From an uncultured Pelagibacteraceae bacterium (GTDB taxonomy: Bacteria > Pseudomonadota > Alphaproteobacteria > Pelagibacterales > Pelagibacteraceae): 64,000 nucleotides of DNA. Below are positions 50,933-61,513 of the stretch, one piece after another (positions within the stretch are counted from its first letter, which is position 1; the number at the start of each line of letters is the position of its first letter). The notes beneath the pieces are model-generated. The model was given only the letters and a program-made list of their open reading frames with translations. It was not told where the DNA came from and ran no database searches. The position numbers were made by a program, and so were the translations under genes. Location: NCBI GenBank assembly GCA_902591775.1, contig CACJBW010000001.1:1-64000 (forward strand), given 5' to 3'.

Positions 50933-52188
50933 TTTGGTTCAAACCCAAAGTTTCTATCTACAAAATAACCTGACTTTTTAGATTTCCACATCCTATCATT
51001 TGCAACAATAGTATGATCTCTGTCTGTGTACTTCTCAATTAACCAGTCTAGAGAAATGGCCATCTGGTGTACATGATATGTTGCATGTGCTTGATTTTTT
51101 GTAAAATTCTGCATTCCTGATGGGTCTTTACGTTTTCTATAAGTTTTAATGTCTGTCAAACCCAGGTTTAGAACATCGACAGTTTTATCTATTTTTTTCT
51201 TTAATTTTTTTGGAAACTTATTGTAACCCCACAGCTCAGCTATAGCATAAAGCCCGAGCAGATTGTTTACACCTTGTGAATGATACCAGACATCTCTAAC
51301 ACCCCTGAAACTATTATTATGAATGTAGCCATCATCGTATACAACTTTATTAGCTTTACCAATTCCTTTTTTAATCCATTTTGCTACTTCCTCTGGTTTA
51401 TCTTTCCAAGCTAAATATGATAATACAGAAATTGTTCCATCAGCCATTTGAATAAAACCTCTCGCAGATTTTTTTGTTGTTAATTCTTTTGTAGCCCACG
51501 GCTTGATATATTTTTTGTATAAAGTATCAATATACTTATCAATAATTTGAAATTGTTCTTTAGTAAATTGATCCTTCATTAAATATGCTTGTTGAATATA
51601 AGTGGCTCCATAAATTTGAGCTTCATGTGGCCTGTGAGAAATACAAGGTTTGTCACCTTTTGCTTTGCCACCACCGTAGCATAGTTTATCAACTTTGCCT
51701 TGATCTTTTAGTATACTAATTTCTTTGGAAGTTAATGTATTTAACATCACACCTGCTTCAGCCCAGGCTGCCATTACTTTTGCAATAATTGGACCATGTT
51801 CATCCATTTTGTTATTTACGATTGCATAAATAATAGTTCCGTGTAATAGCGCTAACCGGTTAGTATGTTTTTCATGATTCACATATATACTGTTTGATCT
51901 AGCTTCATGATCTTTGTTCCAATTATATTCCGTAAGTTCCATTAAATGATCATAATTATTTCCTTGAAGTTCAGGATTTTTTTTTTTACTTACATGTGTT
52001 ATAGCAAGATCCATTTCCCAATATTCTTTACCCCAACTGCCTTTACCATGCACACCCTCTAGTGAACAAGTTTCTTTTGTAAGCTCGTTAGCAAAGAAAT
52101 ATTTTGGAATAACAATATCATTTTTCTTTGCGTAAGCACTACCACTCAACAACGAAACTAGAACCACGATCCCTAAAAGTTTTTTCAT
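50920..52188 (-). CDS. secreted alginate-lyase-like (alpha/alpha toroid) protein
   Basis: Signal peptide MKKLLGIVVLVSLLSGSAYA; YDDGYIHNNSFRGVRDVWYHSQGVNNL; helical. Confidence 0.65.
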   Translation of the reverse strand: MKKLLGIVVLVSLLSGSAYAKKNDIVIPKYFFANELTKETCSLEGVHGKGSWGKEYWEMDLAITHVSKKKNPELQGNNYDHLMELTEYNWNKDHEARSNSIYVNHEKHTNRLALLHGTIIYAIVNNKMDEHGPIIAKVMAAWAEAGVMLNTLTSKEISILKDQGKVDKLCYGGGKAKGDKPCISHRPHEAQIYGATYIQQAYLMKDQFTKEQFQIIDKYIDTLYKKYIKPWATKELTTKKSARGFIQMADGTISVLSYLAWKDKPEEVAKWIKKGIGKANKVVYDDGYIHNNSFRGVRDVWYHSQGVNNLLGLYAIAELWGYNKFPKKLKKKIDKTVDVLNLGLTDIKTYRKRKDPSGMQNFTKNQAHATYHVHQMAISLDWLIEKYTDRDHTIVANDRMWKSKKSGYFVDRNFGFEPKCMN

Positions 52189-53102
52189 TTCAAAAATGAT
52201 TTTGAAACCTTAAGAATGTGGCTAGGATTAAATTTTTTATCATTTTTTCTATATGAATAAACTTCATATTTTTCAACATTTTGTGACACAAGCTTTTGAC
52301 ATTCAGATTTATTAAACAATTTTTCACATTTTTTTTCAGATCTTACCCCATCAAAAAAAATAATTCTTTGAGGCATTTTATTTGTCTCAAATATATTTTT
52401 ATATCTAGACATAAAGCTATTATATAATCCATATCTTAAGCTTTGCTCTTTACCTTTGCTTGGATGATTTGAGATACCCTTAAAATCAATCTTTAATTGT
52501 CCATCTATCCAGACCCTCATGAAACCCTTATCGGGGTCAGGGTGCCAATTAGTATTAAAAATAATTTGAGTCCAATTACCTAATAATTCTTCATTTTTTT
52601 TTAATAGTATGTACGAGTCTCTAAATGTATCTCCATTTCTATTAAAAGTTAAACCGGCATGCATATGCTGAAACATTACTAATACTTTTGAAGGTTTGTG
52701 CCTTTTCCATTGTATTAAAGACATTTTAGATGGTGCAACTGAATTGTAATCTTTTGGTAAGAAAATATAAAATTGGTACCATCTCTCATATTTTGAAGGA
52801 TATCTTTTGTAATATAATTCAGTTCTTTCTCTATCATTTTCACAATCACTCCATTTTGGTTCATAACCACATTCGCCGTCATTTAGTTCAAATCTAATTG
52901 ATTTTTCTCCAATAATAGAAAAATCAGATACAGAAACAGGGTTAACTGCATGTCTTGCATTTAGAAAATGAAATTGTTCAGGAATTGCTTTTCCATATTT
53001 ATCTTCTTTTAAAGCTTTTTTGACTTTTGAAAATTTTGTTTTTGCAAATGCATTGCTATTAACTAAAAATCCAATTATTAAAAAAATTAAGAAATTTTTC
53101 AT
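52185..53102 (-). CDS. secreted polysaccharide-lyase-like jelly-roll protein
   Basis: SKMSLIQWKRH, VWIDGQLKIDF, LRYGLYNSF, IIFFDGVR; paralogous to 3212..4096. Confidence 0.65.
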   Translation of the reverse strand: MKNFLIFLIIGFLVNSNAFAKTKFSKVKKALKEDKYGKAIPEQFHFLNARHAVNPVSVSDFSIIGEKSIRFELNDGECGYEPKWSDCENDRERTELYYKRYPSKYERWYQFYIFLPKDYNSVAPSKMSLIQWKRHKPSKVLVMFQHMHAGLTFNRNGDTFRDSYILLKKNEELLGNWTQIIFNTNWHPDPDKGFMRVWIDGQLKIDFKGISNHPSKGKEQSLRYGLYNSFMSRYKNIFETNKMPQRIIFFDGVRSEKKCEKLFNKSECQKLVSQNVEKYEVYSYRKNDKKFNPSHILKVSKSFLK

Positions 53103-53105
53103 TAT

Positions 53106-54068
53106 TTATTTCATTTTTATTTCGGGTAATGGCTTGTCCCATTTTATAGACTTTGAGATTTTTTTTCCATGAGTACTATCACGCCATGAGCTTTTTTTAG
53201 TTTTAACATAAGAAATTGATTCTCTAGTACCAGAAGAATAAGAACATTTACCCTCGTCTAAGATCTGTTCACAACTGTCACTGAAACCAAATTCTTTTAC
53301 AGTTACGGATTGAGTCGGAATTTTATCTAAAGCCATTTGCTCTAACCATCTATAAAACCCCCACTTAAAAGTATAACCATTGCCAATAGTAAAATTTGGT
53401 CCGTATACCTCAAAAATTCTTTGATTGTCTAACCACCCAATTATTTCTCCATTATCTTTTTTTGAAGCCAATATTTTCAAACTCAAAGTTCGATAGTCCT
53501 TATAATCCTCCACATATCCAAGGTAAAATTTGTAACCAATTTTATCAAAATTAGAATTATCTGGGTCCCCCTTTAGGTAAAATACCTCTTTAGTAAAATT
53601 TATTTGATGAGCGATCCTATCATCAGAATATTGAAATTTCATCCAGGGTAAAAGTCTAGAATTACCTTTATTTGCTATTACCTGAAATAAAGAGCCACCT
53701 AAGCCATACTTAATTGGAAATTCATTTAATTTAAATTTATATTTAACATAAACCGGCTTTTCAAATTTTCTAGGCTTTTTCGCATTTGCCATCTCCCATC
53801 TTTGATTTCTTTGACCAGTTCTCTTCCAATCATCTTTATGACCTTTAAACTTTGTATCTAAAGTAATTTTAATTGCTTTACCGTTTTTATCCTCAATAAT
53901 TGATAAAGCTTTTTTTTTTGATATTGATCTGGTATCATTAACTAGTTCTTTTTTAGCTTTTCCTATTAGAATTTCTTTTTTTAAAAATTTGTAGGGATTT
54001 TCAGATGCGTTAGAAATTGTAGATAAAAAAATAAAAAAATAAATAATTAAAAATAATTTTTTCGTCAC
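53106..54068 (-). CDS. secreted polysaccharide-lyase-like jelly-roll protein
   Basis: GGSLFQV, GWLDNQRIFEV, FKWGFYRWL; paralogous to 52185..53102. Confidence 0.6.
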   Translation of the reverse strand: MTKKLFLIIYFFIFLSTISNASENPYKFLKKEILIGKAKKELVNDTRSISKKKALSIIEDKNGKAIKITLDTKFKGHKDDWKRTGQRNQRWEMANAKKPRKFEKPVYVKYKFKLNEFPIKYGLGGSLFQVIANKGNSRLLPWMKFQYSDDRIAHQINFTKEVFYLKGDPDNSNFDKIGYKFYLGYVEDYKDYRTLSLKILASKKDNGEIIGWLDNQRIFEVYGPNFTIGNGYTFKWGFYRWLEQMALDKIPTQSVTVKEFGFSDSCEQILDEGKCSYSSGTRESISYVKTKKSSWRDSTHGKKISKSIKWDKPLPEIKMK

Positions 54069-55237
54069 GCTTTGAACAATTTGTCAGAGAGATTATCTAA
54101 TTTTTCTCCCCAAAAAACTTCTTTTTGTATTCTGTTGAAATCAATGTCAAAAACAGAAGACATGGCTGATGCATAAACAGATCTAGCATCTAATGTTACA
54201 TTAAGATCTCTGCCATCAAAAAGCTCTTTCTTTTTTAAACCTGGCCAGTCTGTGTGCACTTGGCTTTTCTTAATTAATCCACCAGCCATAAATATTGCTG
54301 TTCCATAACCGTGCTCAGTTCCATTACCGCCATTTTGTTTAATGGTTCTCCCAAACTCAGTAACAGTTAGTATCAACGTATCTTTATATGAGTCTTTAAG
54401 TTCAGCTTTTAAATTTTTTATAATGTCATCCATTTCAACTAAACATTTCGTATGAGTACCGTTCACTCCACCTTGGGCCGTATGTGTATCGAAACCATTT
54501 ACCTCAAACACTGCAACTCTTGGTCCATTTGGTTTTCTTAAATATGCAGCAGCTTGTTTTGAAAGATTGTTATTTTCTCTTTTATCCCAATTGCTAGAAT
54601 ACCCAGCCATCATCTGTTCATTTTTCCGTTTTTTTATGTAGTTCATCATATCCATTAACTCTTCTTCTGAGCTATCGGCATATATAGATTGTAATAAATT
54701 TAACGTTTCGTCTCTTGGAAGTTTTCCATCTGATGGAAAATAATTATTATTTTTAGGAACTCCTCTTAATAAAAGAGGCATAGGTAAAGATAATGCCAAT
54801 CCTTCTCCTTGAAGCTTAGCTAATTTCATAGCTCTTCCTACCCAGCCTGTCTTTTCTTTATATGGAGTTCTTCCGCCAGACTCCATTAGGTTTTGGCCTT
54901 CAAAGTGAGATCTTGCTGTATAAGGAATGCTAGTAGCATGAACTATGGCCCCTGTGTTTTCCTGCCAACAGCTATGAAAAGTTTTTAGTTTTGGATGCAA
55001 AGCAAAATCTGAATCTAGCTTAATTGTATTTTCGATTAAAATATTCCTTCTTCTTTTTTCAAAATTTTTATCTCCGATTACGGGTACTGCACAAAGTCCA
55101 TCCATTCCTCCCCTAAGCATAATAACTACTAGATTTTTCTTTCTTGATGAAGAGGCTAAGATAGGCAAATTAAATCCTGATAAAAATAAAGTAGTTGCTG
55201 CTGTACCTTTTAAAAAATCTCTTCTTGATATCTTCAT
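54065..55237 (-). CDS. DUF1501 family protein with Tat signal
   Basis: SRRDFLKGTAATTLFLSGF; VVIMLRGGMDGL; FGRTIKQNGGNGTEHGYG. Confidence 0.92.
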   Translation of the reverse strand: MKISRRDFLKGTAATTLFLSGFNLPILASSSRKKNLVVIMLRGGMDGLCAVPVIGDKNFEKRRRNILIENTIKLDSDFALHPKLKTFHSCWQENTGAIVHATSIPYTARSHFEGQNLMESGGRTPYKEKTGWVGRAMKLAKLQGEGLALSLPMPLLLRGVPKNNNYFPSDGKLPRDETLNLLQSIYADSSEEELMDMMNYIKKRKNEQMMAGYSSNWDKRENNNLSKQAAAYLRKPNGPRVAVFEVNGFDTHTAQGGVNGTHTKCLVEMDDIIKNLKAELKDSYKDTLILTVTEFGRTIKQNGGNGTEHGYGTAIFMAGGLIKKSQVHTDWPGLKKKELFDGRDLNVTLDARSVYASAMSSVFDIDFNRIQKEVFWGEKLDNLSDKLFKA

Positions 55238-56679
55238 GCTTTTAATACCTCTGGTAAATTAAATAGAATCATATGTTTTTCCTCATTAGTTTTAGCTCTT
55301 GCTACAATTTTTAAAATTTTATCAGGATTATCAAAGTTAGTACGAATTATTCTTTCATGGATAGTATTATCGATTTGATCACTTATTTTATACTGATGGA
55401 ATGCTTTTTTAGCGTAAATTAATCTTCTAATAACTAACTCTGTTGATAGCCAGTCTTTTTCTAAGTCTGAATATCCATTTGGTTGTTTTTGCTTATAAGG
55501 ATGACACCCAATATCTTCTAATAACCAACTTGGAAATCTCATTTCATGAGATGGTTTAAAACCGAATACAAATTGATTCATTTTATATTCACTAACAGGA
55601 TATTTATAAATAGAACCTGACATATTAATTGTTGTTAACCACCAATTTTCTGGATTTTGAAATTTTTTATATTTATCGTTGTATTCAAATGCAACTTTAA
55701 TTGCAGCTTTGTGAACTTCTGGAAGGAGACCGTCTGATTTTTCCCAAGCTTTAATAACTGGTGCAATCATTTGAGGTGTTGGATTGTCAGTAATTAAATA
55801 TTTACATAGTTTTGTTGATATAAACTCTCTACAAGACGGGTGATTAACTAAATCTTTTATTGCAAGCTTAATACCTTTCTTTCCACTTTTGTAAACTTTT
55901 CCTAATACTTTTTTCTTACCTGGTTCATGTATTTCTCTGTCAAATGATACGTCATGACCATGTTCTCTTCCCTTTGTCCATTTAGGTCTCCAACCAGTCA
56001 TAATTTTTGCAAGTTCTATAACATCCTCTTGTGTGTATCCTCCATCTGGAGAAATAGTATGCAGTTCCATTAACTCTCTAGCATGATTTTCATTTATAGT
56101 TGCTGGTTCTTTTTTTTGTCTTCTCCAATCTTCTTTTCCACTAATTGATTTTGGACCAACATTATCTTTATTATCAAGATGCATTATCATTGGCCAAGCT
56201 AGAGTGGCTTCTTTTACCATGGTCTCAAATGTTTTATCCATATTGGATCTTAAAAATTCTCTTTGATAAGCTCCAGTTGAAAAAGAAGACAAAGTTTGAG
56301 TATCACTTATTGTAAAATGATTTCCCCAAAAGTACCAAAGCTTTGCAAGAACTGGGTGGTCACTTCTTAAAGCCTCTGCGTGTCTTATACAAATTTCATT
56401 ATTTGGCCAAAACTGTTTACCAACATCATTTTTTAATTGACGTTCTGCTCTTCTAAATCCTTCTGGGTCATTTTTATATTTTTTACTTAATGTTGTATTT
56501 TCTTCTACTCTAAACTTAATCCAATACTTTCTCATCTCTTTTTCGGATAAGATATATTTTCCTTTCCAATTGAATTCGGGAATGGTTTCAACTTGTTTTT
56601 GAGCCCAAACTAATGGATCAGATGGAGCTTTCTCATCAGGTTTTAAACCAAAAGCAACTTTTCTAAAAAAGTTCTTCAT
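55234..56679 (-). CDS. DUF1800 family protein
   Basis: LWYFWGNHFTIS; NENHARELMELHTIS; YTQEDVIELAKIMTGWR. Confidence 0.92.
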   Translation of the reverse strand: MKNFFRKVAFGLKPDEKAPSDPLVWAQKQVETIPEFNWKGKYILSEKEMRKYWIKFRVEENTTLSKKYKNDPEGFRRAERQLKNDVGKQFWPNNEICIRHAEALRSDHPVLAKLWYFWGNHFTISDTQTLSSFSTGAYQREFLRSNMDKTFETMVKEATLAWPMIMHLDNKDNVGPKSISGKEDWRRQKKEPATINENHARELMELHTISPDGGYTQEDVIELAKIMTGWRPKWTKGREHGHDVSFDREIHEPGKKKVLGKVYKSGKKGIKLAIKDLVNHPSCREFISTKLCKYLITDNPTPQMIAPVIKAWEKSDGLLPEVHKAAIKVAFEYNDKYKKFQNPENWWLTTINMSGSIYKYPVSEYKMNQFVFGFKPSHEMRFPSWLLEDIGCHPYKQKQPNGYSDLEKDWLSTELVIRRLIYAKKAFHQYKISDQIDNTIHERIIRTNFDNPDKILKIVARAKTNEEKHMILFNLPEVLKA

Positions 56680-56697
56680 ATAAAATATTATAAAAAA

Positions 56698-57567
56698 TTA
56701 TTTTATTTTTTCAATATTATGTATATTTGTTAAAGAATTATTAAATTCAGTCATATTTTCTCTTCCTGAGATTTTTAAAATAACTAGACCAAATATAATG
56801 ATTAAAGCCAAGGGTATTGCTGTAATTACACTTATATAATCGGCTATAATTATTAAATATAATGCATAAAAAGCTATTGATCTAAAAATTACACCTGTTT
56901 TAAAAACAGCGATAATGGCTAATGAATGCTTTATTAAATTGATGAAACTCATTTTTGAGGGACCAAAATATCTTGAACCTCTTATTGATGGAGATTTAAT
57001 TAAATTATTTTCAGTTTTTGCCAAAGATCCTGAAAAACTACTCCAAGTTGCTTTCTCCTCAATTAGCTTTTTAACTGTTTTTTTTGTAAGGCAAGTATAG
57101 TTTCCAAATTTTATAAATTTCCCTGTAAATGTGAAAGTAATTATTTTATGAAAAAAATAGCAAATTTTAAAAATTAAACTCTCAGATCTTTTAACTCTTT
57201 CTCCAACAATGGTATTATTTGGATTATCTTTAATCTTTTCCACAAAGTTTCTTATTTCCTCAGGTCTATCCTCTCCATCTCCATCCATAGGTATTACATA
57301 ATTAAATTCCTCATTTTCTGAGATATATTTAAGTCCTGCAGCAATACATCTTGCATGTCCTCTATTATTTCTCATATTTATTAATTTTAAAGATTTAATA
57401 TTTTTTATATTTTTAGTTTCTAGAATTTTTTCTTCAGTTGAGGCATCATCGACTACAATAACTGAGAATGAAGCTTTAAGGTCGGAGACATTAGTATTAA
57501 TTTCTTCAATTAATTTTGATACAGATTTAAAATCATTGAAGACTGGAATTAATATTATAATATTCAT
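56698..57567 (-). CDS. GT2 family glycosyltransferase (polyprenol-phosphate type)
   Basis: ILIPVFNDFKSV; VVDDAST; PMDGDGEDRPEEI; C-terminal TM. Confidence 0.88.
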   Translation of the reverse strand: MNIIILIPVFNDFKSVSKLIEEINTNVSDLKASFSVIVVDDASTEEKILETKNIKNIKSLKLINMRNNRGHARCIAAGLKYISENEEFNYVIPMDGDGEDRPEEIRNFVEKIKDNPNNTIVGERVKRSESLIFKICYFFHKIITFTFTGKFIKFGNYTCLTKKTVKKLIEEKATWSSFSGSLAKTENNLIKSPSIRGSRYFGPSKMSFINLIKHSLAIIAVFKTGVIFRSIAFYALYLIIIADYISVITAIPLALIIIFGLVILKISGRENMTEFNNSLTNIHNIEKIK

Positions 57568-57692
57568 TAACTTATTGAGCCTATCAGTCTAAATAGAGAA
57601 GCAAAAAAACCATATCCTGAGAGTTCAATTAAAACAACAATTCCAATAATGAATAAAAGTCTCTTGTTTTTTTGATTAAATTGAAATTTCAT
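57567..57692 (-). CDS. small single-TM protein (41 aa)
   Basis: MKFQFNQKNKRLLFIIGIVVLIELSGYGFFASLFRLIGSIS, touching both neighbouring genes. Confidence 0.5.
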   Translation of the reverse strand: MKFQFNQKNKRLLFIIGIVVLIELSGYGFFASLFRLIGSIS

Positions 57693-59002
57693 TTATATGT
57701 TAAGCATTTCATATCTTTGTTGCACAATTGGACTTCATTTGAACTATAAATCCATTTTGGTCTTTCTGGAAGATGATAAGATATATTCCCAGCAATCCAT
57801 TCATTGCCTTTAATATATTCCATTTTTCCAAGTTCCTTACCCACAGTTTCATAAAAAACTTTAGCCTGCTTAGCTAACTTTTTACCTTCAAAATCAGTTC
57901 TTTTATCAGTTTTAGTAATTGAAACATAAGAATACAAAATTGGAGATAATAAGAATAATATCAAAAAGATTGAAGAAAACATTCTCATTTTTTCAAAATT
58001 AATTTCTGATTTTAAAATATAAACAAATAACAAGCCAAAGCTTATATAAAATGGTGTCATCCACATAGTTCTAATTTTTACACCCATAGTAAATGATGTA
58101 AGAAAAATAAAAAAAATTGGAATTAAATTAATTGATAATAAAAACAAAAGCTTTTCATCGTTTAAATTTATATTTATTTTAAATTTTTTAATTAAAACAA
58201 AAATCATTAGTAAAAACGGTAATAATATTCCAATTTGCTTGCCTAGAAATATCGTAGGATGTTTTAAGTGATTTAAAATACTTGCCTCTTCTGATCCAGT
58301 TCTTAGAAGTCCATAAGTAATAGTTACATAATTATTCTCAGTTAACCAAATAATGTGTGGTAATAAAATTATAATAAAAGGAACGAAAGAAATTAGGCAC
58401 TTTAAATTTAATCTTTTGGTATAAATCATGTAAATTAAAAGTACATCTATTGCTAAACCTAAATAGACAAATAAATATTTAGATAGAAACCCAAGTCCAG
58501 CAAATAGACCAAGTAAAAACCAATCTGTTATTTTGTTATTCTTAATTCCTCTCCATAAATAATATACAGAGAGAGACCAAAACGGTATTAAGCAAACATT
58601 TACATTAAATTCAGGTGTAGTGAAGTTATAGAAATATATTCCCTCTAATAACAAAACCGATAATAAACAATAAATTTTGTTATCAAAAAAATCTTCAGCT
58701 AACTTAAAAACTACAAGGAATGAGACTACGATACAGATTTGACTTAACAAATAATAAGCCCAGTCTTGAGATCCAAAGATTTGGTAAAATATTTCAGGTA
58801 AAAATGCGCTCATTGGCGGGTGCTTATTAAATCCCCAGTCTAAATTACTACCCCATGCTAAGGCCTCTATAGTATCAAGTGGTAAATTGTTATTTGTTAA
58901 ACTGGGAACCAATGTCCATATGATTAAATGAGCTGAAACAAAAATATAAAATAAATTACTTATATTCTTTTTATAAATAGCCATTTTCATTAATTTATAC
59001 AA
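57689..59002 (-). CDS. GT39/ArnT-PMT-like integral membrane glycosyltransferase
   Basis: WGSNLDWGFNKHPPMSAFLP; >8 TM. Confidence 0.88.
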   Translation of the reverse strand: MYKLMKMAIYKKNISNLFYIFVSAHLIIWTLVPSLTNNNLPLDTIEALAWGSNLDWGFNKHPPMSAFLPEIFYQIFGSQDWAYYLLSQICIVVSFLVVFKLAEDFFDNKIYCLLSVLLLEGIYFYNFTTPEFNVNVCLIPFWSLSVYYLWRGIKNNKITDWFLLGLFAGLGFLSKYLFVYLGLAIDVLLIYMIYTKRLNLKCLISFVPFIIILLPHIIWLTENNYVTITYGLLRTGSEEASILNHLKHPTIFLGKQIGILLPFLLMIFVLIKKFKININLNDEKLLFLLSINLIPIFFIFLTSFTMGVKIRTMWMTPFYISFGLLFVYILKSEINFEKMRMFSSIFLILFLLSPILYSYVSITKTDKRTDFEGKKLAKQAKVFYETVGKELGKMEYIKGNEWIAGNISYHLPERPKWIYSSNEVQLCNKDMKCLTYK

Positions 59003-59063
59003 TTAATCCATTCTTGACACTCAATAAATGATGAATATATTCACCAAATTCATAAATTTGAGT

Positions 59064-59480
59064 ATGGTAAAGATCTCTAAAAAATATATTCCAAAAGAAA
59101 CTGAAAAATATATGTGTGCAAAACATCTTGCATATTTCAAACAAAAATTAATGGAGTGGAAAAAAGATCTAAAGAGAACTAACAATGAAGCAATATTTAA
59201 CGCATCAATGGATGACAATAGTGCATCTGCAGATATCGTTGATCAAGCAAGCTCTTATACAGAAAAAAATGTTGAGATGAGAGCAATCAATAGGCAGATT
59301 AAACTAATTTCTAAAATTGATGGAGCTTTAAAAAAAATACAAGATGGAACTTATGGTTTTTGTGAGGAAACAGCAGAACCTATCGGTCTTAAAAGATTAA
59401 TGGCAAGACCAGTTGCTACTTTATGTATAGCAGCACAAGAAAAGCATGAAAAAGAAGAAAAAGTTTACGCTGACATTTAA
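59064..59480 (+). CDS. dksA: DksA/TraR family RNA polymerase-binding regulator
   Basis: YGFCEETAEPIGLKRLMARPVATLCIAAQEKHE; start placed at MVKISKKYIPKE. Confidence 0.93.
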   Translation: MVKISKKYIPKETEKYMCAKHLAYFKQKLMEWKKDLKRTNNEAIFNASMDDNSASADIVDQASSYTEKNVEMRAINRQIKLISKIDGALKKIQDGTYGFCEETAEPIGLKRLMARPVATLCIAAQEKHEKEEKVYADI

Positions 59481-60103
59481 GGGTAATCTATTTCAGCATC
59501 TTTATTTAATGCTTTAAATCCTTTAATAACAGCAGGGCGTTTAGCTATATCAACGTACCACCTAGATAAACCTTTAAAATTTTCTAATCCAATGTCATGT
59601 CTTTTATGTCTTGCAATCCAAGACCATGTGGCAATGTCTGCAATAGAATACTCTTTACCAGCTAAATATTCACTTTGTGAGAGTCTTTCCTCTAAATCTT
59701 CATAAAGTTTTCTTGTAATCTTAAAATATCTTTCTTCTCCCCACTCACTTTTGCCTTGATGATAATAATGAAACTGATGATGTTGTCCTATCATTGGTCC
59801 AATTAAACCCATTTGGGCCATTAACCATTGATTTATCTCAAGTCTGTTCTCTTCAGGATAAAACATATTACTTTTTTCACCCAAATACATCAAAATCGCA
59901 CCAGACTCGAAGACTGATTTATTGTTTTCGTGATCTTTAATTACTGGAATTTTATTAAAAGGACTAATTTTTTTAAAGTCTGGTTTATGTTGTTCACCTT
60001 CGCTTAGGTTGACTTTTGTTATTTTGTAACCAAAATTTATCTCCTCAAGCATAATACTAATTTTCCAACCATTTGGCGTATCAGCAGTAAATAGTTCTAT
60101 CAC
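59477..60103 (-). CDS. glutathione S-transferase family protein
   Basis: FTADTPNGWKISIMLEEINFGYKI; SIADIATWSWIARH. Confidence 0.92.
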   Translation of the reverse strand: MIELFTADTPNGWKISIMLEEINFGYKITKVNLSEGEQHKPDFKKISPFNKIPVIKDHENNKSVFESGAILMYLGEKSNMFYPEENRLEINQWLMAQMGLIGPMIGQHHQFHYYHQGKSEWGEERYFKITRKLYEDLEERLSQSEYLAGKEYSIADIATWSWIARHKRHDIGLENFKGLSRWYVDIAKRPAVIKGFKALNKDAEIDYP

Positions 60104-61115
60104 TACTTTACACCCAATCTATCTTTTATTGTGTTTGATGCTGTTGTAAATTCAAATCTATATTTTTCGTTAGGTCTTGCGTACTTGAAACAACCTCTAG
60201 CAGCTAAAGCACCTTCATGAAAACCTGATAGTATTAACTTAAGTTTTCCTGGATAAGTACATATGTCACCGATAGCAAATATACCTTTCTTATTAGTTTC
60301 AAAGTTTTCAGTATTAACTGGGATTGCTTTTTTATCTAAATTAAGGCCCCATTCTGCTATTGGTCCAAGTTGCATTATCAAACCAAAGAAACCCAAAACG
60401 TAATCTACTTTTAATAATTTACTCTCTCCGTCTTCACTTTTAATTTCTACTTCTTCTAAAGAACCATTTCCTTTAACATCTTTAATTGAGTATTTAGTAA
60501 ATAAATTAATTATATTTTTTTCGCTTAATTCTTTAATTTTTTTAACACTCGAAGGTGCGCCTCTGAACTCATCTCTTCTATGAATAAGTGAAACTTTAGA
60601 AGTATTAGATAGCTCAATTGCCCAATCAAGAGCACTATCTCCACCACCAAATATAGCTACAGATTTATCTTTAAAAATTGTTTTGTCTTTGATTGAATAC
60701 AAAACTGCGGTTCCATCAAACTTTTCTGCACTTTTTGTCGGAAATTTTCTGGGTTCAAATGATCCAACGCCTCCAGCAATTACAACGTTTGGTGTTTGGA
60801 ATTTTTTTCCACTAGTTGTTTTAACAATCCAATTATTGTTTTCATTTGTTAGTTCTTGAACTCTATCATTTAAATGAAAATTAAAATTAAATGGTTTTAT
60901 TTGTTCTAATAAACTATTTGTAAGCTCTTCTCCTGTACACTCTGGGACCGCAGGAATATCATAAATTGGTTTATCTGGATAAAGTTCTATACATTGACCA
61001 CCAATTTTATCTAGGTTATCAACAATTTCGCACGTCAATCCAATAATACCAAGTTGATGTGCACAAAATAATCCTGTTGGACCTGCTCCAACTATAACAG
61101 CATCAGTTTTTATCA

Positions 61116-61116
<1 letters not shown>
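60103..61116 (-). CDS. ferredoxin/thioredoxin-reductase-like NAD(P)/FAD oxidoreductase
   Basis: VIVGAGPTGLFCAHQLG; VAIFGGGDSALDWA; AIGDICTYPGKLKLILSGFHEGALAA. Confidence 0.92.
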
Positions 61117-61493
<377 letters not shown>

Positions 61494-61513
61494 TATATCG
61501 TAACTAATTGTTA

